Shown here piece by piece: positions 1 to 11,215 of a stretch of DNA of 64,000 nucleotides (positions are counted from its first letter, which is position 1; each line of letters starts with the position of its first letter). Both the position numbers and the translations under genes were made by a program. The notes under the pieces are model-generated. The model was not told the origin of the DNA. It ran no database searches and worked only from the letters and a program-made list of their open reading frames with translations. This DNA is from Heterostelium album PN500. Taxonomy: Eukaryota; Evosea; Eumycetozoa; Acytosteliales; Acytosteliaceae. Where the stretch lies: NCBI RefSeq assembly GCF_000004825.1, contig NW_008805068.1, forward strand, positions 62,001 through 126,000, given 5' to 3'.

Positions 1-2218
1 ATGAAAAAATTAAATGTACAAGATAATAAGGATAGTGAAAGAATATTCACATCCTCTATAGATGCATTGAAGGTTATGTACAGTCAAAAGATAAAACCGT
101 TGGAGACTCTAACAAAGTAACTATACTATAGTTCAATTCATTCCTATTCGATCCTAATTGTCTAATTGCTGTGTTTGATGTTGTTATTATTAATAGGTTT
201 GGGGAATTTCATTCACCTTCTCTGACCGATAGTGATATAGAAGCAAAGCCAATGGTGTTGCTGCTGGGACAATACTCTACAGGAAAGACTACATTCGTTC
301 AATATCTAATTGAGAGAGACTTCCCAGGAAGTAATATTGGTCCTGAACCAACTGTATGTTTTAAAAGAAAAGATCTTTGTTGTACATGCCTATACTTATA
401 TTGTGTTTTACTTCTTTAGACAGATAGATTCAATGCTGTTATGTATGGACCTGATGACAGAGTGATCCCAGGTAATACAGCTGCAGTTCAAGAAGATAAA
501 CCATTCAAAGGATTATCTAGATTCGGTACAGGTTTTATGAGTAAATTTCAATGTTCATTGGTAAGTATCGTTTATTAGTTATTTACTATCTTAGTATACT
601 TATTAATCAATGTAAATTCGATAATATGTATAGTGTCCAGCACCATTGTTGGATAAGATTAGTTTTATAGATACACCGGGTGTTCTGAGTGGTGAGAAAC
701 AGAGAATAGGAAGATCTTATGATTTTCCAAGTATTGTATCATGGTTTGCAGAGAGATCCGATATGATTTTGTTGTTGTTCGACGCACACAAGTTGGATAT
801 CAGTGACGAGTTCAAATCGGCAATTGAGTGTCTTCGTGGCTACGACGACAAGATAAAGATAGTTTTGAATAAAGCCGACAAGGTAAGTGCACAGCAATTG
901 CTACGTGTATACGGTGCATTGATGTGGTCGCTCGGCAAGGTAATAAAGACACCAGAGGTGATGAGAGTGTACTTGGGTTCGTTCTGGAATGGCACCGGTC
1001 TGCAGAATCCCGACACTGAGAAGCTGTTGCATTCAGAGATGGTAGACTTGATCAAAGAGCTGCTAATGCTGCCCAAGAACTCGGCGATTCGTAAGGTCAA
1101 CGACCTGGTCAAGCGTGCACGTTCCGCCAAAGTACACGCACTCATCATTGGACATCTGCGAAATGAGATGCCCAACGTCTTTGGCAAGGATTCAAAACAG
1201 CAAGAGTTGATAAAGAATTTGGATAAGGAGTTCCAAAAGATCGAGAGAATGTATAATATTCCGGCAGGTGACTTCCCAGACGTCGAGAAATACAGAAACA
1301 TCTTGAAGGTTCACGATTTTTCAAAGTTCCCCAAGTTGAATCCAAAGATGTTGGACGTGCTCGACGAGGTGTTGGCAGTGGATTTCCCACAGCTCCTACA
1401 GCGTTTCCCATTGGATGGTACACACAAGCCAACTCAATACGAGTTGAATCCATTTGCCATCGACGAAGTCGAAGACACTCTCCGTTGGACAGTGTGGGAG
1501 AATGTCAACAGAGACAACTATCTATCGATTTTCTTTGCATTGAATCCAGTGGATGGAAAAGTCAATGGTGCCATAGCAAAACAGCCATTACAACAATCAG
1601 GTTTACCAAATGATATTTTAGCAAAGATTTGGAGATTATCAGATATAGATAGGTAATGTATTATGTAATTACAAAATAACGATTATTATTGAACAATTAA
1701 ATATTAATTATTTTATTATTTTTTATAGAGATGGAATGTTAGATTGTGATGAATTTATTTTAGCTATGCATTTAATTAATTCAAAGATTGCAGGACAAAA
1801 TATTCCAGAATCATTACCACCTACATTGATTCCACACACAAAACGTGGAGGTATGGGATTTTATTGAGTCAATCATAATAAAAATATATATATCTATAAA
1901 AAAAACAAAAAAAAAGGAACCACCAAAATATAATCAATTCAATTCAAAATCATTCATTCATTTCAATTAATTAATTAATTATTAACTATTCATTTCATAA
2001 TTTAATACATTACAACTAACAATCATTTAATTATAAACTTTTTTTTAATTTTACCTTTTATTAACCAACATTTCTATTTTCTTTTTTTTTTTTTTTTTTA
2101 AAAAAAACATTAATATTAATATTTTAAAGGTTTTGATGTTATGTCTGGTGTTAAAATCGGAAGAAAAAAGAGTAGTAAAGCCTCTAGTTCTTCCATTTAC
2201 AAAGGAAAATTCAAATAA
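1..2218 (+). CDS. EHD: EHD-family dynamin-like ATPase (Eps15-homology-domain protein)
   Basis: EHD proteins are membrane-binding ATPases that tubulate and cut endocytic recycling membranes. Six exons can be read in phase: 1-116, 197-353, 420-560, 634-1652, 1729-1850 and 2130-2218, giving 547 residues against about 535 in animal EHDs. Visible in order: the P-loop GQYSTGKT, the EHD signature IGPEPTTDRF, the switch motif DTPGVLSGEKQR, the NKAD nucleotide-base motif, and a C-terminal EH domain with an EF-hand loop (DIDRDGMLDCDEF). The last exon adds a Lys/Ser-rich tail after the EH domain. Reading through the last donor instead would stop near 1867, but the spliced tail is in phase and has good splice signals. 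The first ATG is at base 1 and fits the family N-terminus, but an earlier start outside the window cannot be excluded. The family assignment is secure. Confidence 0.93.
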
Positions 2219-2759
2219 TGTTATTCAGATTTATTTGACAAACATATAAAATAAATTGGAAAATATAATTTATTAAATATAAACAATTTGTGTTTTATCG
2301 AAAAGTTATTAAAATTTTTTTTTTTGAAAGATAATCTGTCCCACTGAGAGATCTACACTTACATTGCTGCCAGAATGAAAGAAGCTGATTGGTAACAAAG
2401 TTGAGAAATTTTGGTCCAAATACGTTTTTAAAAATAGGGAATTTATGAGAAGATCATTTAAGAGTAGACCAAGTAAAAAAAAAAATAAATATTTATTATT
2501 TTTTAAGCTTAAATAAAAAATGAATGTAGTCAGGTTAAAGCATAAAGAATAAAATTTTTTTAATCTTAAATGAATAGGAAAACTGGATAACATGGAAGAT
2601 TATCAATTGAACTATTTAAAAGATTTACAAAAAAATTAGTTTACAGTTAAATTTAAACTTTGTTGTAAAATTTTTTTTTTTTATTAATTTTTTTAAAAAA
2701 AAAGAAATTTTAATTAATTATTTATTAATATTATTCTATTATTTATTTATATATATAAC
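2219..2759. other. intergenic, A+T-rich
   Basis: No gene is supported here. A short stretch around 2335-2430 is less A+T-rich than its surroundings and is open on the minus strand for about 90 codons, but it has no recognisable motif, no good start context and no splice partner. The DNA just before 2760 is nearly pure A/T, as expected of a dictyostelid promoter. Confidence 0.5.
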
Positions 2760-3731
2760 ATGTCAATTGAAGAATTAAAACAAAAGATTGAAAGTGACAA
2801 GAATGAATTACAAGAGATAGAGACATTGTTAGAGGAAGATCCTTCGAATGAAGAGTTGCAACTTTTGAAAGACGAATTGATCGATCTCATCAAGAAATCA
2901 AATGATTTACTGTTGACTAGATCTAGAGAAGTAACAAACAATATATCAACGATTACTACATCTACCACTTCCAATAATACAAATGACAACAACTATAACA
3001 ACAGCAACAACAATAATAGTAATGATTATTTATCTAGTACAAGTTTAGTACAACCTCATAAGATAACTAATGATTCAACAACTATTGTAAATAATAGCAA
3101 CAATAACAACAACAACAATGTTGGTAACAATACAGCTAACAACAACAGCAGCAGCAGCAGCAGTATGGTGTTATCTGTTGGAACACAGTGTGAAGGAAAA
3201 TATACAGTCGATGGCATCTGGTATGCAGCGGTGATCGATGCCATCAACAAAGATGGAACATACACAGTTACCTATACGGAATATGGCAACACAGAGTCAC
3301 TGTCGGTCGAGAGTATCAGACCGCCGACCCGACAGAAACTGGTGCAATCGATACAGGATCAATCGTCACGGTACACCACTGCATCCGATTCGATACAGTC
3401 GATACCAAAGTACCTCAAGATTCTGCCTGAAGACTCGGAGGAAGTGAAAAAACAGAAGCAAAAGAAAATAAGATCGGTCAAGGCACAGAACCGACTGTTC
3501 AAAGCCGACGAAGAGAATCGAAAGAAGAAACAAGCGTGGCAAGATTTTCAATCGGGACCGAAACGTTCGATACCCGGAACATTTACAGACAAGAAGAAAG
3601 GCAGTATGTTTTCAACACCAGACAACCTCAATGGAAAGGTTGGTGTCGTGGGAAGTGGTCGTGGAATGACAGAGAGCACCTCATTTTCAATGGATAAAAA
3701 GAAATGTACACTACCTCCAACTTATAAATAA
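2760..3731 (+). CDS. smndc1: Tudor-domain splicing factor SMNDC1/SPF30
   Basis: SMNDC1 (SPF30) is a nuclear Tudor protein needed for spliceosome assembly; its Tudor domain binds symmetrically dimethylated arginines on Sm proteins. The single-exon reading frame gives 323 residues against 238 in human, the excess being an Asn/Ser-rich linker at about residues 60-135. An N-terminal coiled-coil segment (EELKQKIESDKNELQEIETL) matches the family start. The Tudor domain lies at about 138-190 with the aromatic positions visible in DGIWYAAVIDAI and VTYTEYGNTE. The C-terminal block with KKKQAWQDFQ, SMFSTPDNLNGKVGV and a basic region is collinear with the human protein. It runs convergently with the next gene, with about 190 bp between the stops. 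Confidence 0.9.
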   Translation: MSIEELKQKIESDKNELQEIETLLEEDPSNEELQLLKDELIDLIKKSNDLLLTRSREVTNNISTITTSTTSNNTNDNNYNNSNNNNSNDYLSSTSLVQPHKITNDSTTIVNNSNNNNNNNVGNNTANNNSSSSSSMVLSVGTQCEGKYTVDGIWYAAVIDAINKDGTYTVTYTEYGNTESLSVESIRPPTRQKLVQSIQDQSSRYTTASDSIQSIPKYLKILPEDSEEVKKQKQKKIRSVKAQNRLFKADEENRKKKQAWQDFQSGPKRSIPGTFTDKKKGSMFSTPDNLNGKVGVVGSGRGMTESTSFSMDKKKCTLPPTYK

Positions 3732-3891
3732 AACAAAATAAACAAATAAATAGATATCTTATCATCATCATCATCATCATCTAGATGTGATTATCAAATA
3801 TCAAAACATATCTTGTTTTGATATTTTCTATTTTCTTTTTTTTTTTATTTTGCACAAAATATTTTTGATGGAAACAGTACTGAAAAGTTAA

Positions 3892-3896
<5 letters not shown>

Positions 3897-3923
<27 letters not shown>
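3897..3923. repeat. (ATT)n trinucleotide run
   Basis: A perfect ATT/TTA microsatellite of about eight units lies in the short convergent spacer and overlaps the stop codon of the RING gene read from the other strand. Such runs are common in dictyostelid spacers. Confidence 0.8.
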
Positions 3924-3924
<1 letters not shown>

Positions 3925-5005
3925 TAACTTTTAATTTCTTTAAATATCTTTGCTTGTCATCGCTATCTTTTGAGAGTATTACACCACCGCTACCTTTAAG
4001 TGGATTGGTTGTGTTGTTTTCCTCGGAGGAGGAATTCGATTTCTCTTCGTCGGAACTTTCTTCTTCTTCATCTTCTTCTTCGTCGTCTTCTTCGTCGTCT
4101 TCGTCGTCTTCGTCTTCCTCGTCTTGATCGACCACCTTGAGATGTATACAAAATGATTTGGTGGACGATGCGTGACTCCACTTGAGGTACTGTTGCTGTG
4201 AGATTGTGAAGCTAACCAGTGGCAGCGAATCGCAGACGTCCGCCCAAATCTGTGGACGATCGTTTATCTTTATCATGGCGCTGCTGGTGCCGTACACTCG
4301 GATCTGATACTTCTTGGGCGGTGGCGTCACAAAGAGAAACAAGAAACTTCGGTAGACACCCTCGCCCGTCGATACAAATACAATGGTGTGTTCTTCCTGC
4401 TTCAGCAGCAGGCAACTCGTCTCTGTGCCCTTTGGGAGTGGCGGTATCATTGTCATACGGAAGAACTCTGTTTCACGCTCCTGGTCGTGTAGATAGACCG
4501 AGTCGAGTCGGTGGTGATCAACAAAATGCTTTTCAATCTCCACCGGCAACATAGAAACCTCGGTGTGACAACCGAGAATCTTACTCAGCGGGCAAGGTGC
4601 CTTTCGATGCTGACACTTCTCCTCGTGTTCCTTCTTCTTGGTGGTCTCTCTAATGGAGAAGATCTCATTGCAACCATCGCTATAGTGACAACACAACTGC
4701 TGTGCATCTTCAATCAGTTTCTCAACCGTATAGTTTCTTCTTGGATTCTTTGGCCATTGTTTTTTGCCTATAAATATAAATACATACAACAAAATGAAAA
4801 GAAAAGTTAATGTTGAATCTAGTTAGTTCATAATGATTTATAAATACTTACATTTAGGACAGGTCTTCAGTGTTGACAAACAAGATTCACAAGTCCAAAA
4901 ATCGCAAGAATCACAACAAAACGATTTACTAAAGTTACTATGATAACATATGCAACACTCTACAACACTATTATCTACAATGATCACTTCTTTACCGAGA
5001 CCCAT
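3920..5005 (-). CDS. SIAH-like RING E3 ubiquitin ligase with acidic tail
   Basis: Two exons on the minus strand, 5005-4852 and 4767-3920, join in phase 1 to give about 333 residues. The N-terminal RING is split by the intron: CCICYHSNF, CCDSCDFWTCESC, then CPK|C. It is followed by a SIAH-type zinc region (CCHYSDGCNEIF ... HEEKCQHRKAPCP ... GCHTEVSM ... HFVDHH) and a beta-rich C-terminal region in the position of the SIAH/TRAF substrate-binding domain. The last 60 residues are a long Asp/Glu run followed by Ser/Asn. The RING-SIAH order predicts an E3 ubiquitin ligase; the substrate is unknown. The substrate-binding region is too diverged to name an ortholog. The gene is divergent from the acyl-CoA-synthetase pair. 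Confidence 0.8.
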
Positions 5006-5428
5006 TCTTTTTATTTATATATGATATGTGCTCTTTGTAGCTGAACAAATTATACAATGTTACTACATAAAATATCTAATAAATAATTAAAAATAAATAA
5101 ATTTAAATATAAAATAATATTTATCTTTAATAACTACATGTATTATCGACAAACAATTTATAACCTTATAAATTATTTAATGAAAAAAAATTTTGTGCTT
5201 CATTTTTAAAAAATTTCTCTTCAAATCATTCTTTGTGTGTGGTGTACTTGATTTTAACACACATACATTTACATATATTTTTGCAACATTAAATGGGCAA
5301 GTTATTGTTTTTATTATCAATATTAGTTTATTTTGTTAAACAATTGAAATAGTTGAACTAGATGAAATAGTTATTTGTTAAAGTTAGAGTAACTTGGTTA
5401 GATAAAGAACAACAAGCCTTTGATAAAA
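5006..5428. promoter_or_regulatory. divergent promoter region
   Basis: About 420 bp separate two divergently transcribed genes. The stretch is A+T-rich with T and A runs and a pair of short GT-rich and CA-rich tracts around 5235-5265 that could pair with each other. No known factor site can be named with confidence. Confidence 0.35.
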
Positions 5429-7981
5429 ATGTCATCTTTTGAATTAGGTATGGATTGCTTTAAATAAAGTATCTCATCTCTAAAACATTATATTAAATTG
5501 ATTTGACAGATTCCAATATTTGTTCATTATGCTCTAAAGCTTTGGAATGTGGAGAAAAAAGGTACAGGTGTTCAGAATGTAGTGATATAAAGTTTTGTGA
5601 GGAATGTTATCACTCTCCAAAATCAAATGAATGTCATACTGATAAAGCTATCTTACCTCATCAATGTACAATTGAGACAAGTATTTATCTATAGGGATGA
5701 TAATATCTCTTTTCTTAGATAATAACTCTAACATTTTTTAATTTGAACATAGAAACTGAAAGTGAATATTTAGAATCCAATGAATCTGACAGATTTTATC
5801 AAAGCTTTGTGAATGCATTCAATAGTTTTTCTCACAGGAATTGTATTGGTGTAAGACCTGTTGCAAATGAGCCAACTGTAAATTGGTTGACATTTAAAGA
5901 TGTTTATCAAAATTCTGAAAAGTTTGGATCTGCTTTAAAACTAAATGTTAAAGTAAATTATTAAAAATATATTTCTTTTAATTATTTATTAAAATTTTAT
6001 TTTAATTATTACAGTATGAATCAAGAGTTGGAATAATGCTCAATAATGTTCCAGAATGGTATTTTGTAGAATTTGGATGTCTATTTTATGGATACACTCT
6101 TATTCCCATCAATCATTTTGTTAGTATGTTCAATCATTATTTATAATATTTTATTTAATAGATTACCAATTATTAATAAAATTACAGATAATGATCAATT
6201 ATTGAATATCCTTAAGATTGGAGAACCAACAGTTCTTGTGGTTTCAAAGATAACATTTCCAAAATTACTAAATGTGATAAACAACTATTCAAACTTAACA
6301 TTGATCATACATGTTGGTGATGATTATGATCAAAATTTGAAAAATCAACTTCCACAACAAATCAAATTCAAATTATATTCTGAATTCTTATCTACTGTTT
6401 CTGTAATTGCTCCACATTCACCATTGATCAATGGTATTTTATCATTGGGTAAGTATAAATTCTTTTAAATATTTTATTTTTAAATAACTAATCATTTATT
6501 AATAATAACAGTATTTTCAACTGGTAGTACTGGTGTTCCAAAAGGAGAGATATGCAAAGATAGAGATACTACCAATTGGTTAAAGGATTTTGCTACATTT
6601 TGGGGACATTGTCCTATTACAATAAGTTATCTTTCTCTTTGTAAGTTAGTTTCTTTTCTTTATTAAAATTATAAATAAAACTAACCATTCAAAAATAACC
6701 ATTTAAAAATAGCACATATTCAGAGGATTAAAGATTTAGTCTGTATTTTCCTTGGAGGTAGATTTGTAATTTATTCTTTGGGTACAGACATTGAATCATA
6801 TATCAAAGAGTGTTCAATGGTTAGACCAACATATTTCTGGAATCTTCCAACGTAATTAAAATATATTGTATTATTATAGAGAATTATTATTTATTTTACA
6901 TTATTTTCTTAATAGATTTTTAAATCAATTATATTCAATGTATCAAAGAAAATCAGAAATAATAAAGAAAGAACAACCAAATCTTTCAAATGACGAAGTT
7001 GATTCAATAGCCATTAGAGAAACAACTAACATTTTTGGAGATAGAATTCATCTTGTAACTACAGGAGGTGCTAAAACCGCTCCACATATAGAAACATTCA
7101 TGAAGAAATGTTGGGGAAATCGTTTTTATATAAAATACGGAAGTACAGAATCCTATTCAATTGCAACAAATGGTAGAATTAAAAGTGATGTTGAATATAA
7201 AATCGAAGCAATACCTGGTTTCAGAGATGATAGTCCATTTCCAGTTGGTGAATTAATTGTCAAATCACCAAGAACAATTGAAGGTTATATCAACAAAGAT
7301 GGTTCAAATGAAAAGAATTTCAGAAATGGATGGTATGTCACTGGTGATATCGTTGAAGAATATGAACCAGGAATCATTAGAATACTTGAGAGAGTTAGTT
7401 ACTCTTTCAAATCGTCAATGGGTAGATATATTTCGTAGGTTTTCTTTTTCTGATTTTTTTATTAATGACAATTTAAGAATATAAATTATATTTATATTAA
7501 TTTAATTTTGATAAATTAATTTACAGACCAGAATTAATTGAAGCTTATTATTCTTCTTCATCTTTGATTAGAAATATATTCATTTATGGAACATCATTAC
7601 ATCCATTTTTGGTTGGAATAGTTGTACCTTCTCAATTGGCTTTGGAGAGATTCAATCTAACTTATGATCAATCAAATATTGATCAACATCAATATTTGAG
7701 AGAATCTATCATCAACGAAATAGATATCATATCAAAACAAAAGAATGTAAGTAAAATTAATAAAATTTGGATTTAACTGTTTTTTCTAATTTTATATTTA
7801 ATAGATTATATTTTGGGAAATTCCAAAGGCAATAAAATTGGATAATACCATTTGGACTGTTGATAATCATCTTTTAAATGGATCATTCAAATTCGATCGA
7901 AAAGAAATCACAAAATACTATCAAGAATCTTTGGATCAATTATTGGATGGCATCAATCAACAAGGTAGTTCATTTTTTTAA
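5429..7981 (+). CDS. ZZ zinc finger fused to a long-chain acyl-CoA synthetase-like enzyme, copy 1
   Basis: Ten exons join in phase: 5429-5447, 5510-5680, 5753-5952, 6015-6123, 6188-6448, 6512-6640, 6713-6851, 6916-7434, 7527-7746 and 7805-7981. They give 647 residues. Residues 7-65 form a ZZ-type zinc finger (CSLC, KRYRCSECS, FCEEC, then His pairs). The rest is an ANL adenylating enzyme of the long-chain acyl-CoA synthetase branch. Visible motifs are the ATP loop STGSTGVPKG, the YLSLSHIQRI motif, YGSTES, GWYVTGDI, the hinge region LERVSYSFK and a C-terminal SFKFDRKE that should hold the catalytic lysine. LACS enzymes activate fatty acids to acyl-AMP and then acyl-CoA. The ZZ finger is not part of the usual LACS layout, and its role (protein binding) is inferred. 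The usual basic residue after the hinge Arg is Val here. Confidence 0.85.
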
Positions 7982-8582
7982 TAATAAATCTATCAAAGAA
8001 TTATTAAATCAAGCATTATTTTCTTTAAATGATTATTAATAAATTTTAAATTTGAATATGTAAAAATATTTAAATAATTAGATAGAGATACAAAATAAAA
8101 TAATAATAAAAATTAAGATTCCATTTTTGTGATTTAAAAAAGTGTACACACGATTTAAATAAGTACAACACAGGTAAAAGATTTTAGATTTAAGTTGTAC
8201 TTACAAAACAAAAAATTTAAAAAGTTTATTAATCTATTAAAGAATATATTAATAAAATTAAGATATAATATTAATAAAATTTGACAAGAGTAAGAGATTA
8301 TCTTCAAATAATTGTAAATCTTATTAAAAACCATTTAAATAGTTTATTTTTAATGAAAATTTATTCCAAAAGTGATTTGTGGGTTATATTGGTGTTATTT
8401 CAATTTTTTAAAGTTGCTAACTTTTTAGGATTAGATGTTTGTTTTTTTGTGTGAAATCAAACTACAATTTTTACATTCATTTACTTTTATTTTTTTAAAT
8501 TTAAAATTCATTTAAGCTCTATTTCTAAATATTTATAATATATTTTTAAAATTGAATAAATAAAGACTTGTAGTTTTTAAAA
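7982..8582. other. spacer between tandem copies, A+T-rich
   Basis: About 600 bp of strongly A+T-rich DNA with no supportable gene. It must hold the terminator of copy 1 and the promoter of copy 2. The sequence directly before the two start codons is not alike, so the copies may be regulated differently (inference). Confidence 0.45.
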
Positions 8583-10975
8583 ATGATATCATCAGAATCA
8601 GGTAAGTAAAATTACTATTCGTTCAAACCTCTTAATTAATTCTTTTTTTTTATTAAATTGATTTGCCAGATTCCAATATTTGTTCATTATGTTTTAAAGC
8701 ATTGGGATGTGGAGAAAAAAGATATAGGTGTTCAGAATGCTACTATCTTAATTTTTGTAAGGAATGTTTTCACTCTCCAAAATCAAATGAATGTCATACT
8801 GATAAAGCTATCTTACCTCATCAATGTACAATTGAGACAAGTATTTATCTATCCTTTTCAAGTGATGATAATATCTCTTTTCTTAGATAATAACTCTAAC
8901 ATTTTTTAATTTGAAAATAGAAACTGAAAGTGAATATTTAGAATCCAATGAATCATATAAATTTTATCAATGTTTTGTGAATGCATTCAATAGTTTTTCT
9001 CACAGGAACTGTATTGGTGTAAGACCTGTTGCAAATGAGCCAACTGTAAATTGGTTGACATTTAAAGATGTTTATCAAAATTCTGAAAAGTTTGGATCTG
9101 CTTTAAAACTAAATGTTAAAGTAAATTATTAAAAATATCTTATGTCTTTATTTTTAATTATTAACATTTTATTTTAATTTATTACAGTATGAATCGAGAG
9201 TTGGAATAATGCTCAATAATGTTCCAGAATGGTATTTTGTAGAATTTGGATGTCTATTTTATGGATACACTCTTATTCCTATCAATCATTATATCAGTAT
9301 GTTCAATAAAAAATATAGTTTTATTTAATTTGATTACTAATTATTAATAAAATTACAGATAATGATCAATTATTGAATATCCTTAAGATTGGAGAACCAT
9401 CAGTTCTTGTGGTTTCAAAGATAACATTTCCAAAATTACTAAATGTGATAAACAACTATTCAAACTTAACATTGATCATACATGTTGGTGATGATTATGA
9501 TCAAAATTTGAAAAATCAACTTCCACAACAAATCAAATTCAAATTATATTCTGAATTCTTATCTACTGTTTCTGTAATTGCTCCACATTCACCATTAATC
9601 AATGGTATATTATCAGTTGGTAAGTATAAATCTTTTTCAATATTTTATTATTAAATAACTATTAATTTAAAAAAAATATATTATCTTTTAATATAAAAGT
9701 ATTTTCAACTGGTAGTACTGGTGTTCCAAAAGGAGAGATATGCAAAGATAGAGATACTACCAATTGGTTAAAAACTTTGGCTTCAAATAAAAAATGCCCT
9801 ATTTCTATCAGTTATCTTTCTCTTTGTAAGTTAACATCTGTTTTATTTCATGATTAATAGAGAAATTTAACTAATAATTTAAAATAGCTCACACCCAAAG
9901 GGTTATTGATTTAACTTCTATTTTCCTTGGAGGTAGATTCATAATTTACTCTTTTGCTACAGAGATAGAACCATTTATTAAAGAGTGTTCAATGGTTAGA
10001 CCAACATATTTCTGGAATTTCTCAACGTAATTAAAATATTTAAAATTAAAATTAAAATTTATTAACTTCTATTTAAAATTAGATTTTTTAATCAAATTTA
10101 TTCAATGTATCAAAGAAGATTAGAAATTTTAAAGAAAGAACAACCAAATCTTTCAAATGACGAAGTTGATTCAATAGCCATTAGAGAAACAAAAAATCTT
10201 TTTGGTGATAGAATTCAAAATATAACAACAGGAGGTGCTAAAACAGCTCCACATATTGAAATATTTTTGAAGAAATGTTGGGGAAATCGTTTTTATATCC
10301 ACTATGGTTGTACAGAATCATATGCTATTGCATATAATGGTAGAATTAAAAGTGATGTTGAATATAAAATCGAAGCAATACCTGGTTTCAGAGATGATAG
10401 TCCATTTCCAGTTGGTGAATTAATTGTCAAATCACCAAGAACAATTGAAGGTTATATCAACAAAGATGGTTCAAATGAAAAGAATTTCAGAAATGGATGG
10501 TATGTCACTGGTGATATCGTTGAAGAATATGAACCAGGAATCATTAGAATACTTGAGAGAGTTAGTTACTCTTTCAAATCATCATTTGGAAGATATATTT
10601 CGTAAGTTTTCTTTTTAAAAAATTATTTTAAATGAAACTGAGTTTTTATTATTAATTCAACTATATAGACCAGAAATAATTGAAGCTTATTATTCTTCTT
10701 CATCTTTGATTCGAAATATATTCATTTATGGAACATCATTACATCCATTTTTGGTTGGAATAGTTGTACCTTCTCAATTGGCTTTGGAGAGATTCAATCT
10801 AACTTATGATCAATCAAATATTGATCAACATCAATATTTGAGAGAATCTATCATCAATGAAATAGATATCATATCAAAACAAAAGAATGTAAGTAAAATT
10901 AATAAAATTTGGATTTAACTCTTTTTCTAATTTTATATTTAATAGATTATATTTTGGGAAATTCCAAAGCAATAA
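8583..10975 (+). CDS. ZZ-acyl-CoA synthetase-like enzyme, copy 2, C-terminally truncated
   Basis: This is a tandem paralog of the gene just upstream with the same ten-exon layout: 8583-8601, 8670-8840, 8921-9120, 9188-9296, 9359-9619, 9700-9825, 9888-10026, 10083-10601, 10669-10888 and 10946-10975. The ZZ finger and the AMP-binding motifs STGSTGVPKG, YGCTES and GWYVTGDI are intact. In the last exon one G is missing relative to copy 1 (at about 10969-10970), so translation stops after about 597 residues. About 50 residues are lost, including the SFKFDRKE segment with the presumed catalytic lysine. The lost tail is still present, out of frame, up to about 11100. The product may bind acyl-AMP but should adenylate poorly, unless the shift is a sequencing error. 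Confidence 0.75.
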
Positions 10976-11100
10976 AATTGGATAATACCATTTGGACTGT
11001 TGATAATCATCTTTTAAATGGATCATTCAAATTCGATCGAAAAGAAATCACAAAATACTATCCAGAATCTTTGGATCAATTATTGGAATGGTATTAATGA
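10976..11100 (+). pseudogene. out-of-frame remnant of the copy 2 C-terminus
   Basis: The DNA still encodes the tail seen in copy 1 (DNTIWTVDNHLLNGSFKFDR and onward) in the +1 frame. A second small insertion near 11090 relative to copy 1 suggests the stretch is no longer under selection. About 115 bp of A+T-rich spacer follow before the next gene. Confidence 0.65.
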
Positions 11101-11215
11101 ACAAGATAGTTCATTCTTCTAAATCAATCAAAATTAGTCTAATAAATTAACAAACAAAGAAAAAGAATTTATAATTATATTTACAAATTTGTTATCTGAA
11201 TTCATTTAGATAATA

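Noticed and set aside
840-1453. Long minus-strand open frames over the EHD gene
   Set aside because: They lie opposite conserved EHD exons and result from G+C-rich codon choice in the core of that gene.
2309-2593. 94-codon open frame on the minus strand in a slightly less A+T-rich patch
   Set aside because: No recognisable motif, half of it is homopolymer-coded Phe/Leu/Lys, and there is no splice partner or good start context.
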